Shown: positions 25,301 through 32,930, counted from the first letter of the stretch. The stretch is DNA of 48,614 bases from Actinomycetes bacterium (GCA_029782025.1 JAKOVR010000207.1:1-48614); one strand, 5' to 3'. The notes: a model not told the origin generated them from the letters alone. Translations and numbers: made by a program.

Positions 25301-28300
25301 TCGAACCCGAGCTCGTGCAGGTCGAGGGTGGCGGGCACGCCGGCCCCGGCGCCGGCCGTGCCGCGGAGCAGGACGTAGCGAGCGGTCGGCGTGGCGGCGA
25401 GGGAGAGCTGCGGGTCAGCGGACGGGCCGCCCTCGGCGTCGTGGGCGGTGGCGGTGGGGAGGGCGCCGGACCGGACGAAGAGCTGCCCCGATCCGGCCGT
25501 GGTGAGGTCGGCGGTGAGGAGGAGCTCGGGCTGGGGTGGGGCGACCTTGCGGTAGCGCAGCTGGCCGGCGGCGATCGTGCCGGCGTCGGGCACGCCCGGC
25601 ACCAGCAGCGGCACGGTCACGTCGACCGTGGCCGGCGCCACCAACCGGTTGTTGCCCTCGACGAGCTCGTCCACGGTGTCGAACAGGTCGACCCGCACGA
25701 TCAGGTGTTGCACGCCCTCGGCGGTGGGGACGAACGGTGCGCTCACGGTCTGGTCGTAGGACGCGCCCTGCTGGAGGTCGCCCGACCTCGCCACCGACGC
25801 CAGCAGCGGATCGCTCGGGTCCCAGGCCCCGTCGGCGGACAGGTAGATCCGGTCGACCCAGGCCCCCCCGGTGATGGCCTTGCCCTCGTTCTTCACCGTG
25901 TAGGTCACGTCGGCCACGGCCCCGGCTTCGATGGCGGCGGGTGCGGTGACGGCCGTCGGCCGCAGGTCGGGCTTGGCCGCGGGCGGGCCGAAGGCCGAGG
26001 TGTTCTCCAGCACGGTGACCTTGGGCCACGTGTAGACCGTGGTGACGAGGTCCGGGCGGCCGTCGCCGTCGAGGTCGCCGGCCACTACGCCGTCGACCCG
26101 CTGGGACGTGGTCACCACCGACGTGGGTGGGGTGACGAGCGTGCCGTCGGTGCGGGCGGGGAAGACGGTGGCGCCGCGGTTCCACGAGCCGGTGACCACA
26201 TCGCGTTGGCCGTCGCCGTTGAGGTCGACCAGGGTCAGGTCGAAGGCGGCGTCGGTGGCGTAGGACGTGCCTGGCTGGAAGGTGCCGTCGCCGTTGCCGA
26301 GGATCACCACGACCTGGCCGGTGCCGAGGCCCACGAGATCCTGGTCGCCATCGCCGTTGACATCGCCGGCCTCGAGCTGTTCGAAGCGGGGCAGCCCGGG
26401 GGTGGTGGTGGCCGGCGCGGCCAGCGTGCCGTCGCCGTTGCCCTTGAAGAACATGAAGCGCTCACCGCCGGACCCGTCGGCCTGCACGTTGGTCTTGGTG
26501 ACCACGTCGGGCTTGCCGTCGCTGTCGAAGTCGGCGGCGGCCACCGGCTCCGGTCCGGACAGTTGGCCGAGGTCGACGCCGATGCCGTCGGTCACGAAGG
26601 CGCGGGGGTTGGCGGTGTCGTAGCGCTGCACGACGAGGTGCCCGACCCAGGGTTCGCCGAACGGGCAGCAGTTGTTGGTGGCGAGGAAGACGAGGTCCGG
26701 ATGACCGTCGGTGTCCATGTCGGCCTGCGCCACCGACCGGCCCGCACCGGCCGGCAGGCTCACGGTGGAGAGGGGCAGGGCGGTGGTGGCGGCGATGTGC
26801 CCGGCCCCGTCGCCGAAGGCCACGTAGCCGGAACCGAACATGCACAGGATGTCGGTCTTGGTGTCGAGGTCGAAGTCGGCCACGAGGATCTTGGCCCCTT
26901 CGCCGCACGCGCTGTTGATGTGGCCCATCTCCTGGGCCGGCCCGAAGGTGCGGTCGCCGTTGCCGTGCTGGTAGCGGAGGCGGCTCCCGAAGGAGGAATG
27001 GGTGTGGGCGATCAGGTCGAGCTTGCCGTCGCCGTCGACGTCGGCCAGGGCGTTGGTCCGGGCGTCGCCCCCCATCGAGTTGTTGTCGGAGAACACCCGG
27101 AAGGCCTCGGGGGCGAGGAAGCGGCCCGGGGGGAACCGGGTGTCGCCCCGGAGCACGGTGACCTCGCCGTCGCGCTGGACGGCGGTCTGGGCGGCGAGCA
27201 GGTCGAGACGTCCGTCGCCCGTGACCTCGGCCGCGAAGACCGACGACGTCCCTTGGGCGAAGCCGCCGCCGGCGGCGGTCGAGGCCGACCCGGGGACCCA
27301 GGCGTCGTAGCTCACGGTGCCGGCCGGGCTCACGTGGATGGCGCCGACGTTGCCGGCGGTGGGGACGAGGAGGTCGACCCGGCCGTCGCCGTTGATGTCG
27401 ACCGGCGTGTTCGGCGCGCCATTGGTGTAGCTGCCCGGGAGGCGCACGCCCTCGCCGGGCGGGGTGGCGAACCCGCCGGCACCGTCGCCCTTGTAGAAGT
27501 ACCAGGAGCCGCAGCACTCGCCCAGGAGCAGGTCACCCTTGCCGTCGCCGTCGAAGTCGCCGGCCCCGAGGGCCCGCGTGTCGTTGCGGTTCACCGAGAT
27601 CGGCGAGCCGGTGTCGAACACGCCGGCGCCGGTGTTGACGAAGACGAGGGGGAGGGCGGGGTTGCGGGCGACCACCAGCTCGGGCCCGTTGCCGGTCACG
27701 AGGTCGCCGAAGGTGAGGTCGGTGATGTTGGTGCCGCTGTTGGGGATGTCGGTCTCGGCCCAGGCCCCCGGCCCGGTGGACACCAGGACGGCGACCGGGG
27801 CGCTGCCGTTGGCGTAGGACGCCGCCAGGGCGAGGTCGCCGATGCCGTCGGCGTTGAGGTCCTGCGACCGGATCACGGACGGCGTCGTATTGATGGCGAC
27901 GATCACCTCGGCCTTGAACGTCCCGTCGCCGTTGCCCTCGAACAGGTGCAGGTGACCGGGATCGCCGGCCGATCCGGCGATGATGTCGGGCGCGGCGTTG
28001 CCGACGAACTGGCCCGCCACCACGGCGGTGGCGGCGTTCGGGTCGCCGGGGAGCGTGACGTCGAGGGTGGGGCTGCCGAACGTCCCGGAGCCGGAGCCGA
28101 GGACGGCCCGCAGCGCGGCGCGATAGCCCACACCCGAGACGTTGCCCCCCGCCATCAGGGCGACGTCGGTCTTGCCGTCACCGTCGAAGTCGGCCGGGGC
28201 GAGCCCGCTGACGTTGGCCGAGCCCGGTGAGTAGCCGGTGGGGGCCCAGCCCTGCCCCGCGGACTGGAACGAGATCGGCGACGGATCGGGGGCGACGGCG

Positions 28301-28485
28301 CTGGCGGGCGGGGCCGGGAGCACCTGGCCGACGAGCGACGCCACGAGCGCCGCGGCGAGGAGCCCGGCCCGGCCCGTGCGGGCCCGGTGGGCCCGGTGGG
28401 CCCGATGGGCCCGATGGGCCCGATGGGCCGGCCCGGCCGGACGTCGGCCGATCACCGCCGCATTCGATCCACGCCAGTCGCCCAT
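19333..28485 (-). CDS. Giant multidomain surface protein (FG-GAP, CARDB, IPT, Cna-like repeats, RILDTR repeats)
   Basis: About 3050 residues if the ATG at 28485 is used; a GTG at 28566 would add 27. Residues 1-65 are an atypical export signal with HRA repeats before LLAAALVASLVGQVL and an ASA cleavage site. Residues about 70-830 hold some eleven FG-GAP/VCBS calcium motifs (DFDGDGKTD and similar), which predict beta-propellers. Then come a CARDB domain (about 835-965), an IPT/TIG domain (1065-1150), about eight carboxypeptidase-regulatory/Cna-B-like repeats (1350-2110), a helical Trp-rich region (2177-2402), a PPPPPDPTKPPPP linker, a DUF11-like domain and three near-identical RILDTR domains (2640-3050). 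No protease or glycosidase site is visible, so adhesion or cell-surface structure is likely. Confidence 0.88.
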   Translation of the reverse strand: MGDWRGSNAAVIGRRPAGPAHRAHRAHRAHRAHRARTGRAGLLAAALVASLVGQVLPAPPASAVAPDPSPISFQSAGQGWAPTGYSPGSANVSGLAPADFDGDGKTDVALMAGGNVSGVGYRAALRAVLGSGSGTFGSPTLDVTLPGDPNAATAVVAGQFVGNAAPDIIAGSAGDPGHLHLFEGNGDGTFKAEVIVAINTTPSVIRSQDLNADGIGDLALAASYANGSAPVAVLVSTGPGAWAETDIPNSGTNITDLTFGDLVTGNGPELVVARNPALPLVFVNTGAGVFDTGSPISVNRNDTRALGAGDFDGDGKGDLLLGECCGSWYFYKGDGAGGFATPPGEGVRLPGSYTNGAPNTPVDINGDGRVDLLVPTAGNVGAIHVSPAGTVSYDAWVPGSASTAAGGGFAQGTSSVFAAEVTGDGRLDLLAAQTAVQRDGEVTVLRGDTRFPPGRFLAPEAFRVFSDNNSMGGDARTNALADVDGDGKLDLIAHTHSSFGSRLRYQHGNGDRTFGPAQEMGHINSACGEGAKILVADFDLDTKTDILCMFGSGYVAFGDGAGHIAATTALPLSTVSLPAGAGRSVAQADMDTDGHPDLVFLATNNCCPFGEPWVGHLVVQRYDTANPRAFVTDGIGVDLGQLSGPEPVAAADFDSDGKPDVVTKTNVQADGSGGERFMFFKGNGDGTLAAPATTTPGLPRFEQLEAGDVNGDGDQDLVGLGTGQVVVILGNGDGTFQPGTSYATDAAFDLTLVDLNGDGQRDVVTGSWNRGATVFPARTDGTLVTPPTSVVTTSQRVDGVVAGDLDGDGRPDLVTTVYTWPKVTVLENTSAFGPPAAKPDLRPTAVTAPAAIEAGAVADVTYTVKNEGKAITGGAWVDRIYLSADGAWDPSDPLLASVARSGDLQQGASYDQTVSAPFVPTAEGVQHLIVRVDLFDTVDELVEGNNRLVAPATVDVTVPLLVPGVPDAGTIAAGQLRYRKVAPPQPELLLTADLTTAGSGQLFVRSGALPTATAHDAEGGPSADPQLSLAATPTARYVLLRGTAGAGAGVPATLDLHELGFEITSVSPAAGSNQGEATTVIRGGGFVPGSTVTLSQGGTSRDATAVDVRGNGELEARFDLTGLPTGSYDVTVTRPDTNIATRSGAYTVDAADPGDLQVLITTPGRMRTNWAATAHLSVHNTGGTDQPLPLVLLDAAGGARFLPPGHTAYVDGPIAIVPRTPGGPRHRVPPHATIEIPIRFVASQATLDKVLAGGRVDVDFHARLVTASQTDATDVAARFAPYRPVGLSDTAWNDVLAHLLGGTPPDTWGGYVDLLTRAAGDAEAVGRHPATEAELLTFLVDQAMVFAPGASLWGQVRRTDGSPASGGAVRLLSRDGSGPIVAPVWPDGSYAVRDAAPGHHDLWVDGYLLPGLIDVDVPAGGARHDLEVGDGAIVKGFVQRYGDLAAVPGAAVSATDPVTAVPATGTSATDGYYELHGVRPGTVPLRAAASPNLPFGPTALVVGDPAGGDTVRDIVFPRGGSISGTVVGPDAQPRAGATVFVGTDIAYPTPALGPDVPTVTTAADGTFTVPGVPDGDYRLLGSLAGLGAASNLVTVNGAAVTGVVITLTDPASLRTTVQDPDGAPITGATVKVGAPGTPVATATTAVDGTATIPGLPAGTVLVDVEAPGFAPRRTTATVAAATTTDIGVTLHRLGRIHGRVVDSGGAGVPGLGVTASLRGGLFSVKATDSAGVFDFGQEVPQGTYDVAVQGGIGGQVVTLDDTTTSSDLQLVADVGGLTGRVLRADGQPAASVKVLAVLGGSGAATPLITGADGRFRLPVRAATTVDLAVLAPGVGTIVRTGIAVTNTGTVDLGDLGPGTSKITVQVSATSAGQATVTGARVVLAPVVGGADADAIELVTDSSGAATVDHLAAGDYTVSVRGADLQNTTTTVTVNGTDPVTVPLDLQDGHVLFGTVTDDAATPLGGVAVHLFRTGSTDEVLTITADDGSWRVTSLADATYDIWFDDGVHGMVHLAAAASQPPGAKVSSVRTVAGGRRAAVVGTPIVTPLPPNGAPVTGKVTGGPGVAVPGAKVTLKDANGHPVRTTNAGPDGSYSFSNAPANASLSVQADGGDRAEQPVGWPAGQADVGLQPDVVPPAPDAGLPINKVKTEPETDVWKEPEPLTSDDGRLETRLGALDPNWCPSQQEAWQKAFDLQTKKNAAYFKWRNDYIDQNIQGVTDAFGIAAEATQYGLESWVSLGKGADGMVFTAKAGYLTTASSAELVNFGWQNFGDLVGVPTATPDGVGAGSGVLPSAARAWWGEPLSGFQQWETAVNTANASLRVGGAIRSLGTGFTRAATVGNYLGILNKLKYLGDSFSSAHNDSLAFVSRYATDEMQYERLFRDYEKAVAVFQSIQDNSCKCPNGQPMPPDGNCDPPPPPDPTKPPPPPTDPAPPGDPDRPGNHDSDSRTSYGNPVDPNSIDGPEGQGAPRFVTKDARLGYVIHFENLATAGAPAAQVVVTTTLDPDVDLETFELGDVGWGSTRLTVPTGRRSYETTVPLGAGPYSVRVRADLDVDTRVVTWTFTTIDPATGDLPTDPDAGFLPPNVTSPEGEGVIEYSARVLPSTPIGAVIPAEASIVFDQNPAIATNTWSNTIGVLLPATSGGYHPLVPARILDTRTGVGGPATRLGPGETRSVAVTGVGGVPAGKAAAVALNVTAVNPSHASHLTLWPTGQTRPDASNLNVVAGQTVPNLAIVQVGTGGTIDLFNNQGDVDVLFDVAGWFDLGGGGEVGLGAAPAGGPAGAPAGGSAAAVPEIGPGAAYVALPPDRILDTRTGIGGPATRLGPGQTRSVAVTGVGGVPATGVTAVVLNVTAVNPSHASHLTLWPTGQTQPDASNLNVVAGQTVPNLAIVQVGTGGTIDLFNNQGDVDVLFDVAGWFGDPGAVALASGAYHAVPPVRILDTRSGVGSPATRLGPGQTRSVAVTGVGGVPASGVTAVVLNVTAVNPGHASHLTLWPTGQSQPVASNLNVVAGQTVPNLAIVQVGTGGTIDLFNNQGDVDVLFDVAGYVTG
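19350..19675 (-). repeat. Coding repeat: RILDTR domain copy 3 of 3
   Basis: Encodes the last domain of the giant protein, from RILDTRSGVGSPATRLGPG to the C-terminus. The DNA is nearly identical to 19740-20065 and 20209-20533 over about 325 bases, with silent and a few missense differences, so the copies are recent or homogenised. Confidence 0.9.
19740..20065 (-). repeat. Coding repeat: RILDTR domain copy 2 of 3
   Basis: Same unit as 19350-19675 (RILDTRTGIGGPATRLGPG start). It is separated from copy 1 by an Ala/Gly/Pro-rich linker of about 45 residues. Confidence 0.9.
20209..20533 (-). repeat. Coding repeat: RILDTR domain copy 1 of 3
   Basis: The first and slightly most divergent copy (GETRSVAVTGVGG, PAGKAAAVALNVTAV). 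Confidence 0.9.
28380..28424 (-). repeat. 9-bp tandem repeat in the signal region of the giant gene
   Basis: Five units of GGGCCCGRT on the plus strand encode consecutive HRA triplets in the n-region ahead of the hydrophobic core. As a perfect 9-mer array it can change copy number without breaking the frame. Confidence 0.85.
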
Positions 28486-28615
28486 AGGTCGCCGTCCCTG
28501 CCTCGGGGTCGCTGGGGACCGCAGGGAGCCCGCCACCGACCGCTTGCCCACCCGAGAGTGAAGCACGTCAGCGGCGGCCGTGCTCGGGGACCGCGTGCCG
28601 GCCGGTCAGCGGCGG

Positions 28616-28879
28616 TCAGCCGTCGACGACGACCTCGTGCTCCACGCACCAGATCCAGTGCTCGTTCGGCATGGCGGTGCGGATCAGCGGGTGGCCGGTG
28701 TCGCGGGCGTGGGCGCTGGCGTGCTTGTTCTTCGACGAGTCGCAGCACCCGATGGCACCGCACTGCACGCACTGGCGCAGGTTGACCCAGCGGTCGCCCA
28801 TCTCCACGCACTGGGGGCACTCGGTGGCGACCACGTCGTCGAAGGTGACGCCGTCGAAGTGCTCGCAGGGTGCGTCCAT
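28616..28879 (-). CDS. UBP-type zinc finger protein
   Basis: An 87-residue protein consisting of one ZnF-UBP domain. CPQCVEMGDRWVNLRQCVQCG supplies two CxxC pairs, GCCDSSKNKHASAHARDTGHPL the remaining Cys/His ligands, and WIWCVEHEVVV the closing strand. In eukaryotes this fold binds the ubiquitin C-terminus; the small stand-alone form is widespread in actinobacteria and its partner is unknown. The ATG at 28879 is the natural start since CEHFDG begins just after it. It is cotranscribable with the SDR gene upstream (58 bases). Confidence 0.9.
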   Translation of the reverse strand: MDAPCEHFDGVTFDDVVATECPQCVEMGDRWVNLRQCVQCGAIGCCDSSKNKHASAHARDTGHPLIRTAMPNEHWIWCVEHEVVVDG

Positions 28880-28937
28880 GGGTTCTCTCCTCGTGTCGGG
28901 GCGGTCAATCTGGCTGGTGCCGCCGGTGGCTGCCGGG

Positions 28938-29699
28938 CTACATCTTGGGGGCGAAGCGCTGGCCGCCGTCGAGGCGGATGGTGCTGCCGTTGAGCATCGG
29001 GTTCTCGACGATGGCCACGGCCAGCTTGGCGTACTCGTCGGGCCGGCCCATGCGCTTGGGGAAGGCCGCGTCCTTGGTGAGGCTGGCCTCGATCTCGTCG
29101 GTGATGCCGAAGGTGAGCCCGGTGTTGAAGAGGCTCGGGGCGATGGCGAGGACGCGGATGCCGATCGAGCCGAGATCGCGGGCCATGGTGAGCGCCATGC
29201 CGGCGATGCCGGCCTTGGCCGCGGTGTAGGCGACCTGGCCGATCTGTCCCTCGAAGGCGGCGATGGACGCCGTGTTGATGATGACGCCGCGCTCGCTGTC
29301 CTCGGGCTCGTTGCCGCTCATGGCCGCGGCCTGCAGGCGGTTGAGGTTGAAGGTGGCGACCAGGTTGAGGTCGATCACCCGGCGGAACTCGTCGAGCGGG
29401 TGGGGCCCGTCCTTGCCGAGGGTGCGCTTGGCCACCCCGCCGCCGGCGGTGTTCACGGCGATGTGGAGGCCGCCGAGGGCCTCGACCGCGTCGGCCAGCG
29501 CGGCCTCGGCGCCGTCGAAGTCGGTGACGTCACAGGGGTGGAAGGTGCCGCCGAGCCCGTCCGCCACGTCGGCACCGGCCGACGAGGCCAGGTCGAGGAT
29601 GGCGACCGACGCCCCCATCCCGGCCAGACGCTCCGCCGTGGCCCGGGCCATGCCCGACGCCCCGCCCACGATGACCGCCTTCTTGCCTGGGATCTCCAT
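28938..29699 (-). CDS. SDR, 3-hydroxyacyl-CoA dehydrogenase type 2-like
   Basis: A 253-residue SDR. KKAVIVGGASGMARATAERL is the GxxxGxG-type cofactor loop (Ala replaces the last Gly), DLASSAGADVADG follows the Asp that selects NAD, NTAGGG is the conserved loop and YTAAKAGIAGM carries the Tyr/Lys. The overall pattern, including FEGQIGQVAYTAAK and FNTGLTFG, matches the HSD10-like 3-hydroxyacyl-CoA dehydrogenases that act in branched-chain or fatty-acid beta-oxidation with NAD. The ATG at 29699 starts just ahead of the first strand. A very GC-rich hairpin lies 57 bases upstream. Confidence 0.9.
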   Translation of the reverse strand: MEIPGKKAVIVGGASGMARATAERLAGMGASVAILDLASSAGADVADGLGGTFHPCDVTDFDGAEAALADAVEALGGLHIAVNTAGGGVAKRTLGKDGPHPLDEFRRVIDLNLVATFNLNRLQAAAMSGNEPEDSERGVIINTASIAAFEGQIGQVAYTAAKAGIAGMALTMARDLGSIGIRVLAIAPSLFNTGLTFGITDEIEASLTKDAAFPKRMGRPDEYAKLAVAIVENPMLNGSTIRLDGGQRFAPKM

Positions 29700-29755
29700 C
29701 GTCGCCTCCGCGGGTCCGGCGACGGCCCCCTGCCGTCCACCGGCCCGGGACACTA

Positions 29756-29831
29756 CCCCCACCCCCCGCCGTCTGGATGCAGCTCGCGTCACACTGGTCG
29801 CTCGTTGCGTCCAGACGGCGGGGGGTGGGGG
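29756..29831. repeat. Large GC-rich hairpin overlapping the acetyltransferase 3' end
   Basis: Perfect 22-bp arms (29756-29777 and 29810-29831, CCCCCACCCCCCGCCGTCTGGA) extend by four more pairs (TGCA/TGCG with one wobble) around a central 24-base loop. The arms carry C-runs and G-runs. The stop codon of the minus-strand acetyltransferase (29789-29791) lies in the loop, so its last residues are encoded by this element. Sequence is unrelated to the GGGTGCG family. Confidence 0.93.
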
Positions 29832-30478
29832 TCATAGCGGTCGATGAACGTCCCGACGTCGTCGGAGCAGAGGGTGCTGACTCGGTCGGCGACCAGGGTG
29901 TCGTCCCACTCCCACCACGCGATGCGAAGGAGCGCCTCGATGGTCGGCGCGTCGAAGCGATATCGGATGACGCGGGCAGGGACGCCGCCGACGATCGCGT
30001 AGGGCGGCACGTCCGAGGTGACGACGGACCCCGCGGCCACGACTGCCCCGTCGCCGATCGTGACGCCGGACAGGATCCGGGCGCCGCGTGCGATCCAGAC
30101 GTCGTTGCCGATCTCGACGTCGCCCCTCGATGCGGGGTGACCGTCTTCCAAGGCCCCCGGGAGGTCGAACTGCAGTCGAATCGGGTAGGTCGTGATCCAA
30201 TCGACACGGTGGTTGCCCCCGGGCGAGATCACGACGTCGGTGGATATGGAGCAGAACGCGCCGATGCGCACCACGTTGGTGTCGCCCGCGAAGTAGTCGA
30301 TGGTCGGCGTTCCGTATGTGTGTCGGCCGACGGTGACGACGCCTCTGCGGATCATCGTCTCGAAGCGCGTCTCCTTCGGCGTGCCGAGCAGCAATTGACG
30401 CGCGCGCAGGTAGACCGTGAGGCGAACCCGCTGCAGGGCCGAGCGAAGGAACGGTCTGCGGCCCGGGCGTGCTGTCAC
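29789..30478 (-). CDS. Hexapeptide-repeat O-acetyltransferase (CatB/XAT-like)
   Basis: A protein of about 229 residues with a left-handed beta-helix. The CatB-type active site [13 protein letters not shown] holds the catalytic His, hexapeptide rungs appear in [24 protein letters not shown], and the end-cap [20 protein letters not shown] is canonical. It transfers acetyl from acetyl-CoA to a hydroxyl, often on a surface polysaccharide or a xenobiotic. The start is uncertain: GTG at 30478 ([11 protein letters not shown]) and an ATG at [10 protein letters not shown] are both possible, and no ribosome site is seen. Base composition is visibly less GC-rich than its neighbours, suggesting acquisition. 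Its C-terminal tail ([13 protein letters not shown]) is encoded by the hairpin at 29756-29831. Confidence 0.85.
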   Translation of the reverse strand: MTARPGRRPFLRSALQRVRLTVYLRARQLLLGTPKETRFETMIRRGVVTVGRHTYGTPTIDYFAGDTNVVRIGAFCSISTDVVISPGGNHRVDWITTYPIRLQFDLPGALEDGHPASRGDVEIGNDVWIARGARILSGVTIGDGAVVAAGSVVTSDVPPYAIVGGVPARVIRYRFDAPTIEALLRIAWWEWDDTLVADRVSTLCSDDVGTFIDRYDPHPPPSGRNERPV

Positions 30479-30631
30479 GCGTCGTCTGCCAGAAGGTCGG
30501 CGGTCCGCAGGGTGCGGGAGCCGTGCATGACGTCGACGTCGTCCATCGGGGAGGTGTCCATCGAAGTGGGTCGGGACCGGGGAGGGAGAGGCTAGACGAG
30601 CTCTCGATGGCACCGTCCGCCGCACCCATCG

Positions 30632-30716
30632 TCACCAGGCTCGGATGATCCGGCGCGGCATCCGCTGGTGCAGCCGCACCGCCCACCACCGAGTACGGCG
30701 GGAGATCGTCGAACGC
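30632..30716 (-). pseudogene. Possible remnant of a second acetyltransferase C-terminus
   Basis: The minus strand reads DDLPPYSVVGG, the family end-cap motif, and 20 or so bases further in another frame reads MPRRIIRAW then a stop, resembling GVPARIIRxW. No rungs or active site precede it. The stretch is short and the frames differ, so chance similarity is possible. Confidence 0.3.
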
Positions 30717-30733
30717 GCGAACGTCGCCGGCGC

Positions 30734-30739
30734 TAGGTT
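30734..30739 (+). promoter_or_regulatory. -10-like box TAGGTT, leaderless gene
   Basis: TAGGTT ends 7 bases before the ATG at 30747, with no Shine-Dalgarno sequence. Confidence 0.5.
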
Positions 30740-30746
30740 GCCGCCC

Positions 30747-32906
30747 ATGTCGATCGCCATCACCGAAGACCACCGCACGTTGGGCGAGACCGTCGCCGAT
30801 TTCCTCTCTGCCCGCAACGCACGGGGTGCGGCCCGCGCCCTGCTCGAGGCGCCGGCCGAAGCCCTTCCCGACTTCTGGGACGAGGCGGCGGGGCTGGGCT
30901 GGCTCGGCCTGCACCTGCCCGAGGACCTCGGCGGTTCGGGCTTCGGCTTCGAGGAGCTGGTGGTCGTGATCGAGCAGCTCGGGCGGGCCATCGCCCCCGG
31001 GCCGTTCCTCCCGTCGCTGATCGCCAGCGCCACCCTCCTCGCCGCGGCCGACGACGCCACGAAGGCGGCACGGCTGCCCGGCCTGGCCGACGGCTCCGTG
31101 CGAGCGGGCGTCGCCCTCGGGGGGTCGGCGACCGTCGGCGCCGACGGCACCGTGTCGGGCGACGCCGGGGCCACCCTCGGCGGCGGCCTGGCCGAGCTGC
31201 TGCTCGTGCGGGCGGGTGACGACGTCGCCGTGGTGGAGGCCGACGCACCCGGCGTCACGATCGACACGCCGCCCAACATGGACCCGACCCGGCGCACCGC
31301 GCGCGTCCGCCTCGACGGCGCCCCGGCATCCGTCCTCCCCGGCGCCGCCCGCACCCTCGTCGACCTCGCCCGCCTCCTCCTCGCCGCCGAGGCCGTGGGG
31401 ATGGCTCGGGAGTGCACGGAACAGGCGGCGGCCTACGCCAAGGAGCGCCAGCAGTTCGGCCGGGTGATCGGCATGTTCCAGGCCGTCAAGCACCACTGCG
31501 CCAACATGCTGGTGGCCACCGAGCTGGCCACCGCGGCCGTGTGGGACGCGGCCCGGGCCGCGGCCACCGGCGGGGAGCAGTTGACCTACGCCGCTGCGGC
31601 GGCCGCCGCGCTCGCCGCCCCCGCCGCCGACCTCTGCGCCAACCTCAACATCCAGGTCCACGGCGGCATCGGCTTCACCTGGGAGCACGACGCCCACCTG
31701 TACCTGCGCCGCGCCACCGTGCTGCTCTCGCTGCTCGACCCCGACGCCGCCGCGGCCGAGCTCACCGACGTGGCCCGGGCCGGCGTGAAGCGGGAGAAGG
31801 CCATCGAACTCCCGCCCGAGGCCGAGGCCATCCGCGACGAGGTGCGGGCCTTCGCCGAGCGGGTCAAGGGCCTCGACGCCGACGCCCAGAAGGCCGAGCT
31901 CATCTCCTCCGGCTACGTCATGCCCCACTGGCCCAAGCCCTGGGGGCGGGAGGCCGGCGCGGTGGAGCAGCTCGTGGTCGAAGAGGAGTTCAAGGCGGCC
32001 GGGGTGGCCCGTCCGTCCTACGGCATCACCGGGTGGGTCATCCTCACCCTCATCCAGTACGGCACCGACGATCAGGTCGCCCGCTGGGTGCCGTCGGCCC
32101 TCACCCAGGACGTGATCTGGTGCCAGCTCTTCAGCGAGCCCGACGCCGGTTCCGATGCCGCCGGCATCAAGACCAAGGCCACCCGGGTCGACGGCGGCTG
32201 GCTCGTCAACGGCCAGAAGGTGTGGACCAGCGGTGCCCACGTGGCCGGCATGGGCTTCGCCACCGTGCGCACCAACCCCGACGTGCCCAAGCACGACGGC
32301 ATCACCACGATGGTCATCGACATGAAGGCCCAGGGCGTCGAGGTCCGCCCGCTGCGCATGACCGCCGGCATCTCGGAGTTCAACGAGGTGTTCTTCACCG
32401 ACGTGTTCGTGCCCGACGACGACGTGGTCGGCCCCGTCGACGGCGGCTGGACCGTGGCCCGCGCCACCCTCGGCAACGAGAGCGTGAGCATCGGCGGCGG
32501 CCAGGGCGGCATGAGCTTCCCCGGCTCGAGCCTGATCGGCCCGTTCGACGCCCACCCCGACCGGCTCACCGGGGGCGCGGCGCGCATCGGCCGCTACCTC
32601 GCCGGGGAGCAGGCCATCGCCCTGCTCAACCTGCGGGCCGCCCATCGGGCCGTGGCCGGCGGTGCCCCCGGGCCCGAGGGCAACATCACCAAACTCGTGC
32701 TGTCCGAGCAGATGCACGAGGCGGCGGCCGTCCTCACCGAGCTGTCGGGCCCCGATGCCCCGTTCATGGACGGCGCCGGCGGCATGTCCAACATGATCGT
32801 GCTGATGCACCGGGCCCTGTCCATCGCCGGCGGGACGTCGGAGATCAAGCGCAACCAGATCGGCGAGCGCATCCTCGGCCTGCCCCGCGACCCGCTGATC
32901 CGCTGA
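30747..32906 (+). CDS. Fused double acyl-CoA dehydrogenase
   Basis: A 719-residue protein made of two acyl-CoA dehydrogenase modules in tandem. Residues 1-345 form the first (LGLHLPEDLGGSGFGFEELV, then AYAKERQQFGRVIGMFQAVKHH and HGGIGFTWEHDAHLY). Residues 360-719 form the second (QLFSEPDAGSDAAGIKTKA, VNGQKVWTSGAH, MSNMIVLMHRALSIAGGTSEIKRN split here into two motifs). Mycobacterial FadE34-type enzymes share this fused layout and length and act on steroid side-chain CoA esters as FAD-dependent dehydrogenases; similarity of substrate is inference. The FAD and flavin-stacking motifs look best preserved in the second half. Confidence 0.9.
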   Translation: MSIAITEDHRTLGETVADFLSARNARGAARALLEAPAEALPDFWDEAAGLGWLGLHLPEDLGGSGFGFEELVVVIEQLGRAIAPGPFLPSLIASATLLAAADDATKAARLPGLADGSVRAGVALGGSATVGADGTVSGDAGATLGGGLAELLLVRAGDDVAVVEADAPGVTIDTPPNMDPTRRTARVRLDGAPASVLPGAARTLVDLARLLLAAEAVGMARECTEQAAAYAKERQQFGRVIGMFQAVKHHCANMLVATELATAAVWDAARAAATGGEQLTYAAAAAAALAAPAADLCANLNIQVHGGIGFTWEHDAHLYLRRATVLLSLLDPDAAAAELTDVARAGVKREKAIELPPEAEAIRDEVRAFAERVKGLDADAQKAELISSGYVMPHWPKPWGREAGAVEQLVVEEEFKAAGVARPSYGITGWVILTLIQYGTDDQVARWVPSALTQDVIWCQLFSEPDAGSDAAGIKTKATRVDGGWLVNGQKVWTSGAHVAGMGFATVRTNPDVPKHDGITTMVIDMKAQGVEVRPLRMTAGISEFNEVFFTDVFVPDDDVVGPVDGGWTVARATLGNESVSIGGGQGGMSFPGSSLIGPFDAHPDRLTGGAARIGRYLAGEQAIALLNLRAAHRAVAGGAPGPEGNITKLVLSEQMHEAAAVLTELSGPDAPFMDGAGGMSNMIVLMHRALSIAGGTSEIKRNQIGERILGLPRDPLIR

Positions 32907-32930
32907 TCCGCGGCGCGGGGGCTGGGGAGC

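Noticed and set aside
22579..28230. A long plus-strand open frame opposite the giant gene, and many other long antisense frames
   Set aside because: High GC removes stop codons from shadow frames; the translation is Gly/Arg/Val-rich with no domain, while the minus strand encodes clear FG-GAP and repeat domains.
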